Notes under the pieces: model-generated | The model's input: only the letters and a program-made list of their open reading frames with translations | What the model was told of the DNA's origin: nothing | Databases searched by the model: none | Source of the DNA: Intestinirhabdus alba | Lineage (GTDB): Bacteria; Pseudomonadota; Gammaproteobacteria; Enterobacterales; Enterobacteriaceae | Reading direction: 5' to 3' | DNA: 64,000 nt | Assembly (NCBI RefSeq): GCF_009711095.1 | Contig: NZ_WMJZ01000002.1 | Coordinates: 62,001-126,000, forward strand | In this document: piece by piece, positions 1-9,330 of the stretch | Layout: each line of letters starts with the position of its first letter | Position numbering within the stretch: position 1 is the first letter of the stretch | Made by a program: the position numbers and the translations under genes

Positions 1-1338
1 CATCTTAAGCTGCCGCAGGTAGTCGGAGGCCAGCGTGTGCACCACCGGAGAAAGCAGCAGAATCGCCGTCAGATTGGTTATCGCCATACAGGCCATAATA
101 ATATCGGCCAGCTGCCAAAGCAGAGGAAAGCTCATCAGCGTGCCGGCGACTATCGTGATACAGGTCGCGATGCGCAGCAGCCAGATGGTTCGTCGGTTAT
201 CCAGTCCAAGGAAAAACAGGTTATTTTCCGCATAGATATAGTTAGCGACGATAGAGCCTAAGGCAAGTAAGGCCGTCATAATCGCCACAAACTCTGCGCC
301 GCCGCCTGCGAGGGTGAGTATCGCCTTTTGCACCAGCTGTATGCCTTCTATTGGCGCGTTGGGTGTGCCGTTGCCCGCCAGCAGGATTAACATGGCGCTG
401 GCGCTGCAGACCACCAGCGTGTCGATAAAAATGCCGAACATTTGCACGATGCCCTGCGCGACCGGATGAGGCGGCCAGGAGGCCGCCGCCGCCGCCGCGT
501 TTGGCGTCGATCCCATTCCCGCCTCGTTGGAAAACATGCTGCGCTGAAAGCCGCTGGTTATTGCCTGGCTGAGGGTGTATCCGGCGACCCCGCCGGCGGC
601 TTCCTGCCAGCCGAAGGCCCCTTTTATAATCAAAGAGAAAATAGTCGGCAGTTTTTCAATGTGCATAGCGCAGATAGAGAGGCTGGTGATAACCCACAGC
701 AGCGCCGTAATAGGGATAAACCACTGCATCAGGCGGGCGACGCCGCTGATGCCATGAGTCACGATCGGTAGCACCACCAGCGCCATGACGATACCGGAAA
801 TCAGTGGAGGATAGCCCCAGGCGAAGTTCAGCGCTCTGGAGACGGTGCTGGCCTGAACGCTGTTAAAAATAAAACCGTAGGCGATAAGTAAAAAGATAGC
901 GAACAGCACGCCCATCCAGCGCATACCCAGGCCCCGGGACATATACCAGGCCGGACCCCCGCGGAACTGGCCGTTGCGATCGCGCTCTTTATAGAGCTGC
1001 GCCAGCGCGCACTCGGCGAAGGAGATGGCCATGCCAATCAGTGCGGCAAACCACATCCAGAACACGGCTCCAGGGCCGCCCGTCGTAATGGCTAGCGCGA
1101 CCCCGGCGAGATTCCCGCCGCCGATGCGTGCGGCAAGGCCGGTGCACAGCGCCTGAAACGGAGACAGGCCTCCCGGCTGGGCGCTAAGGCTGTTTTTCAG
1201 GCTTTTACCGAAATGGCGGATATAGCGCAGCTGCGCGTAGCCCGTCCGCCAGGTGAACCAGCAGCCCGCGCCGAGAAGCAGGTAGATGAGTACGGAACCC
1301 CAAAGTATGTCGTTGATGAAGGAGAAAAAATCAGGCAT
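1..1338 (-). CDS. yaaJ: Sodium:alanine/glycine symporter YaaJ (AGCS family), 3' end outside window
   Basis: Inner-membrane sodium-coupled amino-acid carrier. Read on the minus strand from ATG at 1336-1338, it opens MPDFFSFINDILWGS and stays open to the window edge (446 codons; the E. coli protein is about 476, so roughly 30 residues are missing). Family signatures are visible: LAARIGGGNLAGVALAI near residue 70, the FSNEAGMGSTPNAAAAAA motif around residue 275, and ADIIMACMAITNLTAILLLSP near the end. An AAAGGAGTG ribosome-binding site precedes the ATG. It is divergent from talB, as in E. coli. Substrate (alanine or glycine) is inferred from the family only. Confidence 0.95.
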   Translation of the reverse strand, partial: MPDFFSFINDILWGSVLIYLLLGAGCWFTWRTGYAQLRYIRHFGKSLKNSLSAQPGGLSPFQALCTGLAARIGGGNLAGVALAITTGGPGAVFWMWFAALIGMAISFAECALAQLYKERDRNGQFRGGPAWYMSRGLGMRWMGVLFAIFLLIAYGFIFNSVQASTVSRALNFAWGYPPLISGIVMALVVLPIVTHGISGVARLMQWFIPITALLWVITSLSICAMHIEKLPTIFSLIIKGAFGWQEAAGGVAGYTLSQAITSGFQRSMFSNEAGMGSTPNAAAAAASWPPHPVAQGIVQMFGIFIDTLVVCSASAMLILLAGNGTPNAPIEGIQLVQKAILTLAGGGAEFVAIMTALLALGSIVANYIYAENNLFFLGLDNRRTIWLLRIATCITIVAGTLMSFPLLWQLADIIMACMAITNLTAILLLSPVVHTLASDYLRQLKM

Positions 1339-1527
1339 TAACACTCCTTTTGTTGCGCCGGTACGCTGAAAGAATAACGAAGCGTGACCAATAGTAATTA
1401 GCCTGTTATGTAAATATATTGTTAATTTGGGCGATTATAACCTACTCAGCGTCGGGGAACGACGCGCGGCGTCAAGAGAGGGGGAATTTAGCAAGGAAAA
1501 GTGCTGGACCGACCGCACTCCTGGCGA

Positions 1528-1555
1528 TTGCGCGACCTTTGGGTCGTGCTATTAT
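1528..1555 (+). promoter_or_regulatory. Predicted sigma-70 promoter of talB
   Basis: TTGCGC at 1528-1533 and TATTAT at 1550-1555 are separated by 16 bases and lie about 55 bases before the talB start. Assigned by eye from consensus only. Confidence 0.45.
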
Positions 1556-1608
1556 CAGGCTCGACCGGTTACATCCCCCTAATAAGCTGTTTAAAGAGAA
1601 ACACTATC

Positions 1609-2562
1609 ATGACGGACAAATTGACCTCCCTTCGTCAGTTCACCACCGTGGTGGCCGACACCGGAGACATCGCGGCGATGAAGCTGTACCAGCCGCAGGA
1701 TGCCACGACTAACCCTTCCCTGATCCTTAACGCAGCGCAGATCCCGGAATACCGCAGGCTGATCGACGAGGCCGTGGCCTGGGCGAAGCAGCAGAGCAGC
1801 GATCGCGCACAGCAGATCGCCGACGCCGCCGATAAGCTGGCGGTGAATATCGGTCTGGAGATCCTGAAGCTGGTGCCGGGCCGCATTTCTACCGAAGTGG
1901 ATGCGCGTCTGTCTTACGACACTGAAGCGTCCGTCGCTAAAGCAAAACGCATCATCAGGCTCTACAACGATGCGGGCATCAGCAACGATCGCATTCTGAT
2001 CAAGCTGGCGTCGACCTGGCAGGGCATCCGCGCCGCCGAGCAGCTGGAAAAAGAAGGCATCAACTGTAACCTGACCCTGCTGTTCTCCTTCGCCCAGGCG
2101 CGCGCCTGTGCTGAAGCGGGCGTCTACCTGATTTCACCGTTCGTGGGCCGTATCCTCGACTGGTATAAAGCCAATACGGATAAGAAAGAGTACGTCGGTG
2201 CCGAAGATCCGGGCGTGGTTTCCGTCACGGAGATTTATCAGTACTACAAGCAGCACGGCTATGAAACCGTGGTCATGGGCGCGAGCTTCCGCAACGTGGG
2301 CGAAATTCTGGAGCTGGCGGGCTGCGATCGTCTGACTATCGCTCCGGCGCTGCTGAAAGAGCTGTCGGAGAGCGAAGGCGCTATCGAGCGCAAGCTTTCC
2401 TTTACCGGCGAAGTAAAAGCGCGTCCGCAGCGCATCACCGAATCTGAGTTCCTCTGGCAGCACAACCAGGACCCGATGGCGGTGGATAAACTGGCCGAGG
2501 GCATTCGCAAGTTTGCCATCGATCAGGAGAAACTGGAGAAGATGATCGGCGACCTGCTGTAA
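1609..2562 (+). CDS. talB: Transaldolase B
   Basis: Cytosolic transaldolase of the non-oxidative pentose phosphate pathway. It transfers a dihydroxyacetone unit between sedoheptulose-7-P and glyceraldehyde-3-P. The 317-residue product has the E. coli length. It shows the N-terminal DATTNPSL motif and the active-site segment [19 protein letters not shown] containing the Schiff-base lysine. The frame is open further upstream to 1501, but the ATG at 1609 ([20 protein letters not shown]) gives the family N-terminus and follows AAGAGAAA. A good intrinsic terminator follows, so it looks monocistronic. Confidence 0.98.
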   Translation: MTDKLTSLRQFTTVVADTGDIAAMKLYQPQDATTNPSLILNAAQIPEYRRLIDEAVAWAKQQSSDRAQQIADAADKLAVNIGLEILKLVPGRISTEVDARLSYDTEASVAKAKRIIRLYNDAGISNDRILIKLASTWQGIRAAEQLEKEGINCNLTLLFSFAQARACAEAGVYLISPFVGRILDWYKANTDKKEYVGAEDPGVVSVTEIYQYYKQHGYETVVMGASFRNVGEILELAGCDRLTIAPALLKELSESEGAIERKLSFTGEVKARPQRITESEFLWQHNQDPMAVDKLAEGIRKFAIDQEKLEKMIGDLL

Positions 2563-2572
2563 TCCTCTCCTC

Positions 2573-2601
2573 GCGTGGCCGGGCCTCCGGTCACGCTTTT
2601 G
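2573..2601 (+). terminator. Intrinsic terminator after talB
   Basis: Ten-base stem (GCGTGGCCGG with CCGGTCACGC, one G-U pair) with loop GCCT, followed by TTTT, beginning 10 bases after the talB stop. Confidence 0.75.
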
Positions 2602-2684
2602 TGCGTTACCCCTTCTGAAGCCTGTTTGCCAGCTCTTCCGCAGTGTATCATTCCGCCCAACGAGATTGTTTATACGGAATCATT

Positions 2685-3272
2685 ATGAATACCTTACGCA
2701 TCGGCTTAGTTTCTGTTTCTGATCGCGCCTCCAGCGGCGTATACCAGGATAAAGGCATTCCGGCGCTGGAGGCCTGGCTGGCTTCGGCGCTGATCACTCC
2801 CTTTGAAGTGCAGACGCGTTTAATCCCCGACGAACAGGAGATTATTGAACAAACGCTCTGCGAGCTGGTGGATGAGATGAGCTGTCATCTGGTGCTGACG
2901 ACCGGCGGAACCGGACCCGCCCGCCGCGACGTGACGCCGGATGCAACCCTGGCCGTTGCCGATCGGCAGATGCCCGGCTTTGGTGAGCAGATGCGGCAAA
3001 TTAGCCTGCACTTTGTACCGACGGCGATCCTCTCGCGGCAGACGGGGGTTATTCGTAAGCAGGCGCTGATACTTAACCTTCCCGGTCAGCCGAAGTCGAT
3101 TAAAGAGACGCTGGAAGGGGTGAAAGATGCCGAGGGGAATGTGGTGGTGCACGGAATTTTTGCCAGTGTACCGTATTGTATACAGTTGCTCGACGGGCCT
3201 TACATTGAAACCGCCCCGCAGGTGGTAGCATCTTTTCGCCCTAAAAGCGCGATTCGCGAAATAAATTTCTGA
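2685..3272 (+). CDS. mog: Molybdopterin adenylyltransferase Mog
   Basis: Adenylates molybdopterin before molybdate insertion in molybdenum-cofactor synthesis (MogA/MoaB fold). Starting at ATG 2685 (MNTLRIGLVSVSDRASSGVY) gives 195 residues, the E. coli length. The MoCF signature TTGGTGPARRDVTPDAT lies around residues 70-86, followed by the conserved NLPGQPKSI segment. The reading frame is open to 2643 but the ATG at 2685 matches the family. It sits downstream of talB as in E. coli. A palindromic repeat begins about 80 bases after its stop. Confidence 0.97.
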   Translation: MNTLRIGLVSVSDRASSGVYQDKGIPALEAWLASALITPFEVQTRLIPDEQEIIEQTLCELVDEMSCHLVLTTGGTGPARRDVTPDATLAVADRQMPGFGEQMRQISLHFVPTAILSRQTGVIRKQALILNLPGQPKSIKETLEGVKDAEGNVVVHGIFASVPYCIQLLDGPYIETAPQVVASFRPKSAIREINF

Positions 3273-3350
3273 AATTAGTCGTTTGTAAGCATAAGCTGTG
3301 ATTCTGATGGCGTATTGAATGGTTTACGGTATAGTAATTTTTGTTTTACA

Positions 3351-3479
<129 letters not shown>

Positions 3480-3521
3480 TCGCTAAACGCTATCAATCAC
3501 GTTACTGACTCATGGTTTGCT

Positions 3522-4829
3522 ATGCCACATTACACCCGACCTCTGAATCGCCAGGATTATAAAACGCTGGCGCTGGCCGCTCTCGGCGGCGCGCTTGAGT
3601 TTTATGATTTCATCATCTTCGTCTTTTTCGCCGCCGTCGTCGGCGAATTATTCTTTCCTGCCGATATCCCTGAATGGCTTCGCCAGGTTCAGACCTTTGG
3701 TATTTTTGCCGCAGGCTATCTGGCTCGCCCGCTGGGCGGCATTATCCTTGCCCATTTCGGCGATCTGGTCGGGCGTAAAAAAATGTTCACCCTCAGTATC
3801 TTATTAATGGCCCTGCCGACGCTGGCCATCGGCCTGCTGCCTACCTATACCACGATGGGAATTGCGGCACCGCTGCTGCTGCTGTTGATGCGCATTTTGC
3901 AGGGCGCGGCCATCGGCGGCGAGGTGCCGGGTGCGTGGGTGTTTGTTGCCGAGCACGTTCCCGAACGGCGGACAGGCATCGCCTGCGGCACGCTGACCGC
4001 CGGGCTGACGGTAGGGATTCTGCTGGGTTCGGTGGTCGCCACGCTGGTGAATACCGGCCTGAGTCCGCAGGCGGTTCATGACTATGGCTGGCGCATTCCC
4101 TTTCTTCTCGGCGGCGTCTTCGGGCTGGTGGCGATGTATCTGCGCCGCTGGCTGCAGGAGACGCCCATCTTCCTCGAAATGCAGCAGCGCAAAGCGCTGG
4201 CAAGGGAGATGCCGGTAAAAACGGTGGTGCTTCGCTACCGGAAGGCGACGGTCATTTCAATGCTGCTGACCTGGCTGCTTTCGGCCGGCATCGTGGTAGT
4301 GATTCTGATGTCGCCGGTCTGGCTGCAGAAACAGTATGGCTTTGCTCCCGCCCTGACGCTGCAGGCCAACAGCGTTGCGACCGTGATGCTGTGCCTGGGC
4401 TGCCTGCTGGCGGGCCTGGCCGTCGATCGGGTGGGGGCCAGCAAAACGTTTATCGTCGGCAGCCTTCTGCTGGCGGGGTCCAGCTGGGCTTTTTACCATC
4501 TGGCAGGCGCGCAGCCTGAGCGACTGTTTTTACTGTACGGGACGGTAGGGCTTTGCGTCGGCGTCGTCGGGGCGGTGCCCTGGGTGATGGTTCGCGCCTT
4601 TCCGGCGGAGGTGCGTTTTACCGGTATCTCTTTCTCTTACAACGTGGCCTACGCCATTTTTGGCGGGCTGACGCCGGTTGCCGTTACGATGCTGATGGGC
4701 GTATCGCCAATGGCCCCGGCGTGGTACGTGCTGGCGCTGTCGCTGCTTGGGCTGGGGCTTGGCGTCTGGCTGCGGCAGGATATCGCTTGCCGCGACGGTG
4801 GCCCGTCGGCTGAATTACAGCGCCTGTAG
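3522..4829 (+). CDS. MFS transporter, metabolite:H+ symporter-like
   Basis: Predicted 12-helix inner-membrane carrier of 435 residues. Features typical of the MHS branch (ProP/KgtP/ShiA-like) are visible. These are an acidic residue in the first helix (ALGGALEFYDFI, residues 15-26), the loop 2-3 motif GDLVGRKKMF near residue 82, the IGGEVPGAWVFVAEHVPERR block in helices 4-5, and YGWRIPFLLGG near residue 190. The substrate is unknown. E. coli has no gene here between mog and satP. The frame runs back into the repeat (GTG at 3420), but the ATG at 3522 (MPHYTRPLNRQDYKTLALAA) gives a normal MHS N-terminus. No strong Shine-Dalgarno precedes it. Confidence 0.85.
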   Translation: MPHYTRPLNRQDYKTLALAALGGALEFYDFIIFVFFAAVVGELFFPADIPEWLRQVQTFGIFAAGYLARPLGGIILAHFGDLVGRKKMFTLSILLMALPTLAIGLLPTYTTMGIAAPLLLLLMRILQGAAIGGEVPGAWVFVAEHVPERRTGIACGTLTAGLTVGILLGSVVATLVNTGLSPQAVHDYGWRIPFLLGGVFGLVAMYLRRWLQETPIFLEMQQRKALAREMPVKTVVLRYRKATVISMLLTWLLSAGIVVVILMSPVWLQKQYGFAPALTLQANSVATVMLCLGCLLAGLAVDRVGASKTFIVGSLLLAGSSWAFYHLAGAQPERLFLLYGTVGLCVGVVGAVPWVMVRAFPAEVRFTGISFSYNVAYAIFGGLTPVAVTMLMGVSPMAPAWYVLALSLLGLGLGVWLRQDIACRDGGPSAELQRL

Positions 4830-4831
4830 AG

Positions 4832-4856
4832 GGGATCCCCCCACCGGGGGGAATCC
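4832..4856. terminator. GC-rich hairpin between convergent MFS gene and satP
   Basis: Imperfect stem (GGGAT and CCCCC pairing with GGGGG and ATCCC) in the 33-base convergent intergenic gap. There is no long U tract, so termination efficiency is uncertain. Confidence 0.4.
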
Positions 4857-4862
4857 CGTCGG

Positions 4863-5429
4863 TTAGTGCGCTTCGCCGATGGGCAGGATGGTGCGACCAA
4901 ACTGCTCGTTCAGCAGCTCGCCCATCGCCAGATAGATGGCGCTGGCACCGCACACCAGACCGACCCAGCCCGCAGCGTGGATCGTCGCTTCGCTACCGCC
5001 GATGTTGCCAACGGCCAGCAGCGCGAACAGCACCGTCAGGCTTAAAAAGACAAACTGCAGCGCGCGTGCGCCTTTCAGGGAGCCGAAGAACATAAACAGG
5101 GTAAATACGCCCCACAGTCCAAGATAGGCCCCCAGGAACTGCGCGTCCGGCGCGTCGGTCAGCCCCATTTTTGGCATCAGCAGAATCGCGACCAGCGTCA
5201 GCCAGAAGGAGCCGTATGAGATAAACGCGGTTAAGCCGAAGGTGTTGCCTTTTTTATACTCCAGCAGGCCGGCGAGAATCTGCGCGATGCCGCCGTAGAA
5301 AATGCCCATCGCCAGAATAATGCCGTCCAGGGCGAAAAAACCTGCGTTGTGCAGGTTAAGCAGAACGGTGGTCATGCCGAAGCCCATCAGGCCCAGCGGT
5401 GCCGGATTCGCTAATTTAGTGTTGCCCAT
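4863..5429 (-). CDS. satP: Succinate-acetate/proton symporter SatP
   Basis: Six-helix inner-membrane channel/symporter of the AceTr (GPR1/FUN34/YaaH) family for acetate and succinate uptake. At 188 residues it has the E. coli length. The family signature [11 protein letters not shown] is at residues 8-18, and the rest is six hydrophobic segments with the conserved YGSFW stretch in the middle. It is transcribed leftward. A perfect CRP half-site pair lies about 120 bases upstream (5550-5565), consistent with expression when acetate is scavenged. Confidence 0.97.
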   Translation of the reverse strand: MGNTKLANPAPLGLMGFGMTTVLLNLHNAGFFALDGIILAMGIFYGGIAQILAGLLEYKKGNTFGLTAFISYGSFWLTLVAILLMPKMGLTDAPDAQFLGAYLGLWGVFTLFMFFGSLKGARALQFVFLSLTVLFALLAVGNIGGSEATIHAAGWVGLVCGASAIYLAMGELLNEQFGRTILPIGEAH

Positions 5430-5549
5430 AGATCCTCAGAATCATCATAGGTTAAAGAGTGAAGTCATATTCCCGAAATCGGGCGCGGCATAATAATCAG
5501 GGGCGGGTAGGCTGTCCAGCGATCCGCGCCGGGAAACAGCAATTGCTTC

Positions 5550-5565
5550 TGTGATGGTCATCACA
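5550..5565. promoter_or_regulatory. CRP-cAMP binding site upstream of satP
   Basis: TGTGATGGTCATCACA is an exact TGTGA-N6-TCACA palindrome. It lies 121 bases before the satP start and 200 bases before dnaK. Assignment to satP is an inference from its position and from the carbon-scavenging role of the carrier. Confidence 0.8.
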
Positions 5566-5613
5566 GCCGTCGGTCGTTTGCAGGATTGCGACGATAAAAA
5601 TTTTTTTCTTCTG

Positions 5614-5644
5614 CCCTTGATGATGTGGCTATTGTCCCCATCTT
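5614..5644 (+). promoter_or_regulatory. Sigma-32 heat-shock promoter of dnaK
   Basis: The -35 CCCTTGAT (5614-5621) and -10 CCCCATCTT (5636-5644) are 14 bases apart. They match the RpoH consensus (CTTGAA, CCCCATNT) and lie about 120 bases before dnaK, the position of dnaK P1 in E. coli. Confidence 0.88.
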
Positions 5645-5765
5645 GTAGACAACCGCAGTGAGTGGGTCTGAAAAAAAACGATTCAGGATGGTTGAAACCG
5701 CACGTTTCGCCCCTATTACAGACTCACAACCACATGATGATCGAATTTTTAGTGGAGACGTTTAG

Positions 5766-7682
5766 ATGGGTAAAATTATTGGTATCGACCTGGGTACAAC
5801 CAACTCTTGTATAGCGATTATGGATGGAACTCAGGCACGAGTGCTGGAGAATGCCGAGGGCGATCGCACAACGCCTTCTATTATTGCTTATACCCAGGAT
5901 GGTGAGACTCTGGTTGGACAGCCGGCTAAACGTCAGGCAGTGACCAACCCGCAAAACACGCTGTTTGCGATTAAGCGCCTGATTGGTCGCCGCTTCCAGG
6001 ATGAAGAGGTGCAGCGCGATGTTTCCATCATGCCGTATAAGATTATCGGTGCCGACAACGGCGACGCATGGCTTGATGTGAAAGGTCAGAAAATGGCACC
6101 GCCGCAGATCTCTGCCGAAGTGCTGAAAAAAATGAAGAAAACAGCGGAAGATTACCTGGGTGAACCGGTAACGGAAGCGGTTATCACTGTACCGGCCTAC
6201 TTTAACGACGCTCAGCGCCAGGCAACGAAAGACGCCGGTCGTATCGCGGGTCTGGAAGTAAAACGTATTATCAACGAACCGACCGCGGCCGCGCTGGCCT
6301 ATGGCCTGGATAAAGAAGTCGGAAACCGGACTATTGCGGTTTACGACCTCGGCGGTGGTACGTTCGATATTTCCATTATCGAAATCGACGAAGTTGACGG
6401 CGAAAAAACCTTCGAAGTTCTGGCGACCAACGGTGATACGCACCTGGGCGGCGAAGACTTCGACAGCCGTATGATCAACTATCTGGTTGATGAGTTTAAG
6501 AAAGATCAGGGCATCGACCTGCGTAACGATCCGCTGGCCATGCAGCGCCTGAAGGAAGCGGCAGAAAAAGCGAAAATCGAGCTTTCTTCCGCTCAGCAGA
6601 CCGACGTGAACCTGCCGTACATTACCGCAGACGCCACCGGTCCGAAACACATGAATATCAAAGTGACCCGCGCGAAGCTGGAGAGCCTGGTTGAAGATCT
6701 GGTGAACCGCTCCATCGAGCCGCTGAAGGTTGCGCTGCAGGATGCCGGCCTGTCCGTGTCTGATATCAACGACGTTATTCTCGTTGGCGGTCAGACCCGT
6801 ATGCCGATGGTGCAGAAGAAAGTGGCCGAGTTCTTTGGTAAAGAGCCGCGTAAAGACGTTAACCCGGACGAAGCCGTGGCCATTGGCGCAGCCGTTCAGG
6901 GCGGCGTGCTGACCGGCGACGTTAAGGATGTACTGCTGCTGGACGTAACCCCGCTGTCTCTGGGTATCGAAACTCAGGGCGGCGTGATGACCGCGCTCAT
7001 CAGCAAAAACACCACTATCCCGACCAAGCACAGCCAGGTGTTCTCTACTGCGGAAGACAACCAGTCTGCGGTGACCATCCACGTGCTGCAGGGTGAGCGC
7101 AAACGCGCCTCTGATAACAAATCGCTGGGTCAGTTCAACCTGGACGGCATCAATCCGGCACCGCGCGGTATGCCGCAGATCGAAGTCACCTTCGATATTG
7201 ACGCCGACGGTATCCTGCACGTTTCCGCGAAGGATAAAAACAGCGGTAAAGAGCAGAAGATCACCATTAAGGCTTCTTCCGGTCTGAACGAAGATGAAAT
7301 CCAGAAAATGGTGCGCGACGCAGAGGCGAACGCCGAAGCGGACCGTAAGTTTGAGGAGCTGATTCAGACCCGGAACCAGGGCGACCATCTGTTGCACAGT
7401 ACCCGTAAGCAGGTTGAAGAGGCGGGCGACAAGCTGCCGGCCGATGATAAAACGGCCATCGAGTCTGCGCTGAGCGCGCTGGAAACCGCCCTGAAAGGCG
7501 AGGATAAAGCGGCTATCGAAGCGAAGATTCAGGAGCTGGCGCAGGTTTCTCAGAAGCTGATGGAAATCGCCCAGCAGCAGCACGCGCAGCAGCAGGCTGG
7601 CGGTGCCGATGCTTCAGCGAACAATGCGAAGGATGACGACGTTGTCGACGCTGAGTTTGAAGAAGTTAAAGATAAGAAATAA
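5766..7682 (+). CDS. dnaK: Hsp70 chaperone DnaK
   Basis: ATP-driven cytosolic chaperone that folds nascent and stress-denatured proteins with DnaJ and GrpE, and controls sigma-32 stability. The 638 residues equal the E. coli length. It opens [20 protein letters not shown] (phosphate-1 loop). [13 protein letters not shown] lies near residue 190 and VGGQTRMP near residue 340. The substrate-binding domain follows, then a Q/A-rich tail and the terminal [16 protein letters not shown], related to the EEVKD-type end of enterobacterial DnaK. First gene of the dnaK-dnaJ operon behind a sigma-32 promoter. Confidence 0.99.
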   Translation: MGKIIGIDLGTTNSCIAIMDGTQARVLENAEGDRTTPSIIAYTQDGETLVGQPAKRQAVTNPQNTLFAIKRLIGRRFQDEEVQRDVSIMPYKIIGADNGDAWLDVKGQKMAPPQISAEVLKKMKKTAEDYLGEPVTEAVITVPAYFNDAQRQATKDAGRIAGLEVKRIINEPTAAALAYGLDKEVGNRTIAVYDLGGGTFDISIIEIDEVDGEKTFEVLATNGDTHLGGEDFDSRMINYLVDEFKKDQGIDLRNDPLAMQRLKEAAEKAKIELSSAQQTDVNLPYITADATGPKHMNIKVTRAKLESLVEDLVNRSIEPLKVALQDAGLSVSDINDVILVGGQTRMPMVQKKVAEFFGKEPRKDVNPDEAVAIGAAVQGGVLTGDVKDVLLLDVTPLSLGIETQGGVMTALISKNTTIPTKHSQVFSTAEDNQSAVTIHVLQGERKRASDNKSLGQFNLDGINPAPRGMPQIEVTFDIDADGILHVSAKDKNSGKEQKITIKASSGLNEDEIQKMVRDAEANAEADRKFEELIQTRNQGDHLLHSTRKQVEEAGDKLPADDKTAIESALSALETALKGEDKAAIEAKIQELAQVSQKLMEIAQQQHAQQQAGGADASANNAKDDDVVDAEFEEVKDKK

Positions 7683-7771
7683 TCGCCCTGATGCAGGGTA
7701 ATTAATCGGCACGGGCGTAGGAGTTCATACACTCAATTCTTCAGATAGCCAGAGCGATGAAAGCGTAAAAG

Positions 7772-7801
7772 GCCGGAAGCGTACATTGGTACGCTTCCGG
7801 C
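7772..7801 (+). other. Perfect 13-bp hairpin in the dnaK-dnaJ spacer
   Basis: GCCGGAAGCGTAC and its exact complement flank a four-base ATTG loop. No U tract follows, so it is unlikely to be a full terminator. It could adjust the DnaK:DnaJ ratio or stabilise mRNA ends. The 210-base spacer is longer than that of E. coli, where a small RNA (tpke11) has been reported in this gap. Confidence 0.7.
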
Positions 7802-7892
7802 GTGAAAGAACGCGGGACGTCGGCTCGGCAGCATGAAGGATGACGTGTATACTCTGCGCCCGTGTTCGCATATTAAGGGCAGATAAAACGAG

Positions 7893-9023
7893 ATGGCGAA
7901 GCAAGACTATTACGAGATTTTAGGCGTTTCCAGAACAGCGGAAGAGCGTGAAATCAAAAAGGCCTATAAGCGCCTGGCCATGAAGTATCACCCCGATCGT
8001 AACCAGGGGGATAAAGACGCCGAGACCAGGTTTAAAGAGATCAAAGAAGCCTATGAAGTATTGACCGACGCCCAGAAGCGTGCGGCGTACGATCAGTACG
8101 GTCATGCGGCCTTTGAACAGGGCGGCATGGGCGGCGGCGGCTTTGGCGGCGGTGCCGACTTCAGCGATATCTTTGGTGACGTCTTTGGCGATATCTTTGG
8201 CGGCGGCCGTGGTCGTCAGCGCGCGGCGCGCGGCGCAGATTTGCGCTATAACATGGATCTCACCCTGGAAGAGGCCGTACGCGGCGTGACCAAAGAGATC
8301 CGCATCCCGACCCTGGAAGAGTGTGATGTCTGCCACGGCAGCGGTGCGAAGGCTGGCACCCAGCCCCAGACCTGCCCGACCTGCCACGGTGCTGGCCAGG
8401 TTCAGATGCGTCAGGGGTTCTTTGCGGTGCAGCAAACCTGTCCGCACTGCCAGGGGCGCGGCAAGCTGATCAAAGATCCGTGCAATAAATGCCACGGTCA
8501 CGGTCGGGTTGAAAAGAATAAAACCCTGTCGGTTAAGATCCCGGCAGGCGTGGATACCGGCGATCGCATTCGTCTGGCAGGGGAGGGCGAAGCGGGTGAG
8601 CACGGCGCGCCGGCAGGAGATCTCTATGTACAGGTGCAGGTGAAGCAGCATCCGATCTTCGAGCGTGAAGGCAATAATCTTTACTGCGAAGTGCCGATTA
8701 ACTTTGCAATGGCGGCGCTTGGCGGCGAAATTGAAGTTCCGACGCTGGATGGCCGCGTCAAGCTGAAGGTGCCGAGTGAAACGCAGACCGGCAAGCTGTT
8801 CCGCATGCGCGGCAAGGGCGTGAAGTCCGTCCGCGGCGGCGTGCAGGGCGATCTGCTGTGTCGGGTGGTAGTCGAAACGCCGGTTGGTCTGAACGAGAAG
8901 CAGAAACAGCTGCTTAAGGATCTGCAGGAAAGCTTTGGCGGGCCGACGGGTGAGAATAACAGCCCGCGTTCGAAAAGTTTTTTTGACGGCGTTAAAAAGT
9001 TCTTTGACGATCTGACACGTTAG
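7893..9023 (+). CDS. dnaJ: Hsp40 co-chaperone DnaJ
   Basis: Stimulates the DnaK ATPase and delivers substrates. The 376-residue product matches E. coli. The J domain carries HPD at residues 33-35. A glycine/phenylalanine-rich linker spans about residues 75-110 ([20 protein letters not shown]). Four CxxCxGxG-type zinc repeats follow ([32 protein letters not shown]), then the C-terminal substrate-binding domains. It is the second gene of the dnaK operon and is followed by a canonical terminator. Confidence 0.99.
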   Translation: MAKQDYYEILGVSRTAEEREIKKAYKRLAMKYHPDRNQGDKDAETRFKEIKEAYEVLTDAQKRAAYDQYGHAAFEQGGMGGGGFGGGADFSDIFGDVFGDIFGGGRGRQRAARGADLRYNMDLTLEEAVRGVTKEIRIPTLEECDVCHGSGAKAGTQPQTCPTCHGAGQVQMRQGFFAVQQTCPHCQGRGKLIKDPCNKCHGHGRVEKNKTLSVKIPAGVDTGDRIRLAGEGEAGEHGAPAGDLYVQVQVKQHPIFEREGNNLYCEVPINFAMAALGGEIEVPTLDGRVKLKVPSETQTGKLFRMRGKGVKSVRGGVQGDLLCRVVVETPVGLNEKQKQLLKDLQESFGGPTGENNSPRSKSFFDGVKKFFDDLTR

Positions 9024-9041
9024 TTAACCTTATTATTATGA

Positions 9042-9070
9042 AAACCCGAAATTTTATTTCGGGTTTTTTT
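9042..9070 (+). terminator. Intrinsic terminator of the dnaK-dnaJ operon
   Basis: AAACCCGAAA / TTTCGGGTTT stem with a short AT loop and a following T run, 19 bases after the dnaJ stop. Confidence 0.92.
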
Positions 9071-9089
9071 CTATTTCAGCTTTGCTAAA

Positions 9090-9222
9090 TATACCCTAAA
9101 TAATTCAAGTTGCATGTGCGTTGGCTTTATTCGGCCCAGGGGCCTCACCCCTTCGGGATCAGCCCTGCGGCTGTTCAAAACGCGCTGCGTTTTGCCCTGC
9201 AATTCAAATTATTCAGGGTATA
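9090..9222 (-). repeat. Palindromic intergenic repeat, copy 2 (133 bp, reversed)
   Basis: Ends TATACCCTAAATAATTCAAG and ATTCAGGGTATA form terminal inverted repeats. The interior (CCAGGGGCCTCACCCCTTCGG, GTTCAAAACGCGCTGCGTTTT) is the reverse complement of the interior of copies 3 and 4. It occupies most of the dnaJ-nhaA gap; the remaining 108 bases before nhaA hold its leader, with no other gene seen. Confidence 0.87.
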
Positions 9223-9330
9223 TACTTCTTAAAAACCGAGCTTTTTACCATGAATAATCTAATTTTAACGAGCTTTTTGCCAGGCTAAGATAGCTATCAC
9301 GTTGTGTTCACCGGACAGAGGTATGTAGAC

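Noticed and set aside
5724-7583. 619-codon open frame antisense to dnaK
   Set aside because: It is an antisense shadow of the codon-biased dnaK gene, with a composition (His/Arg/Val-rich) typical of shadows and no recognised domain.
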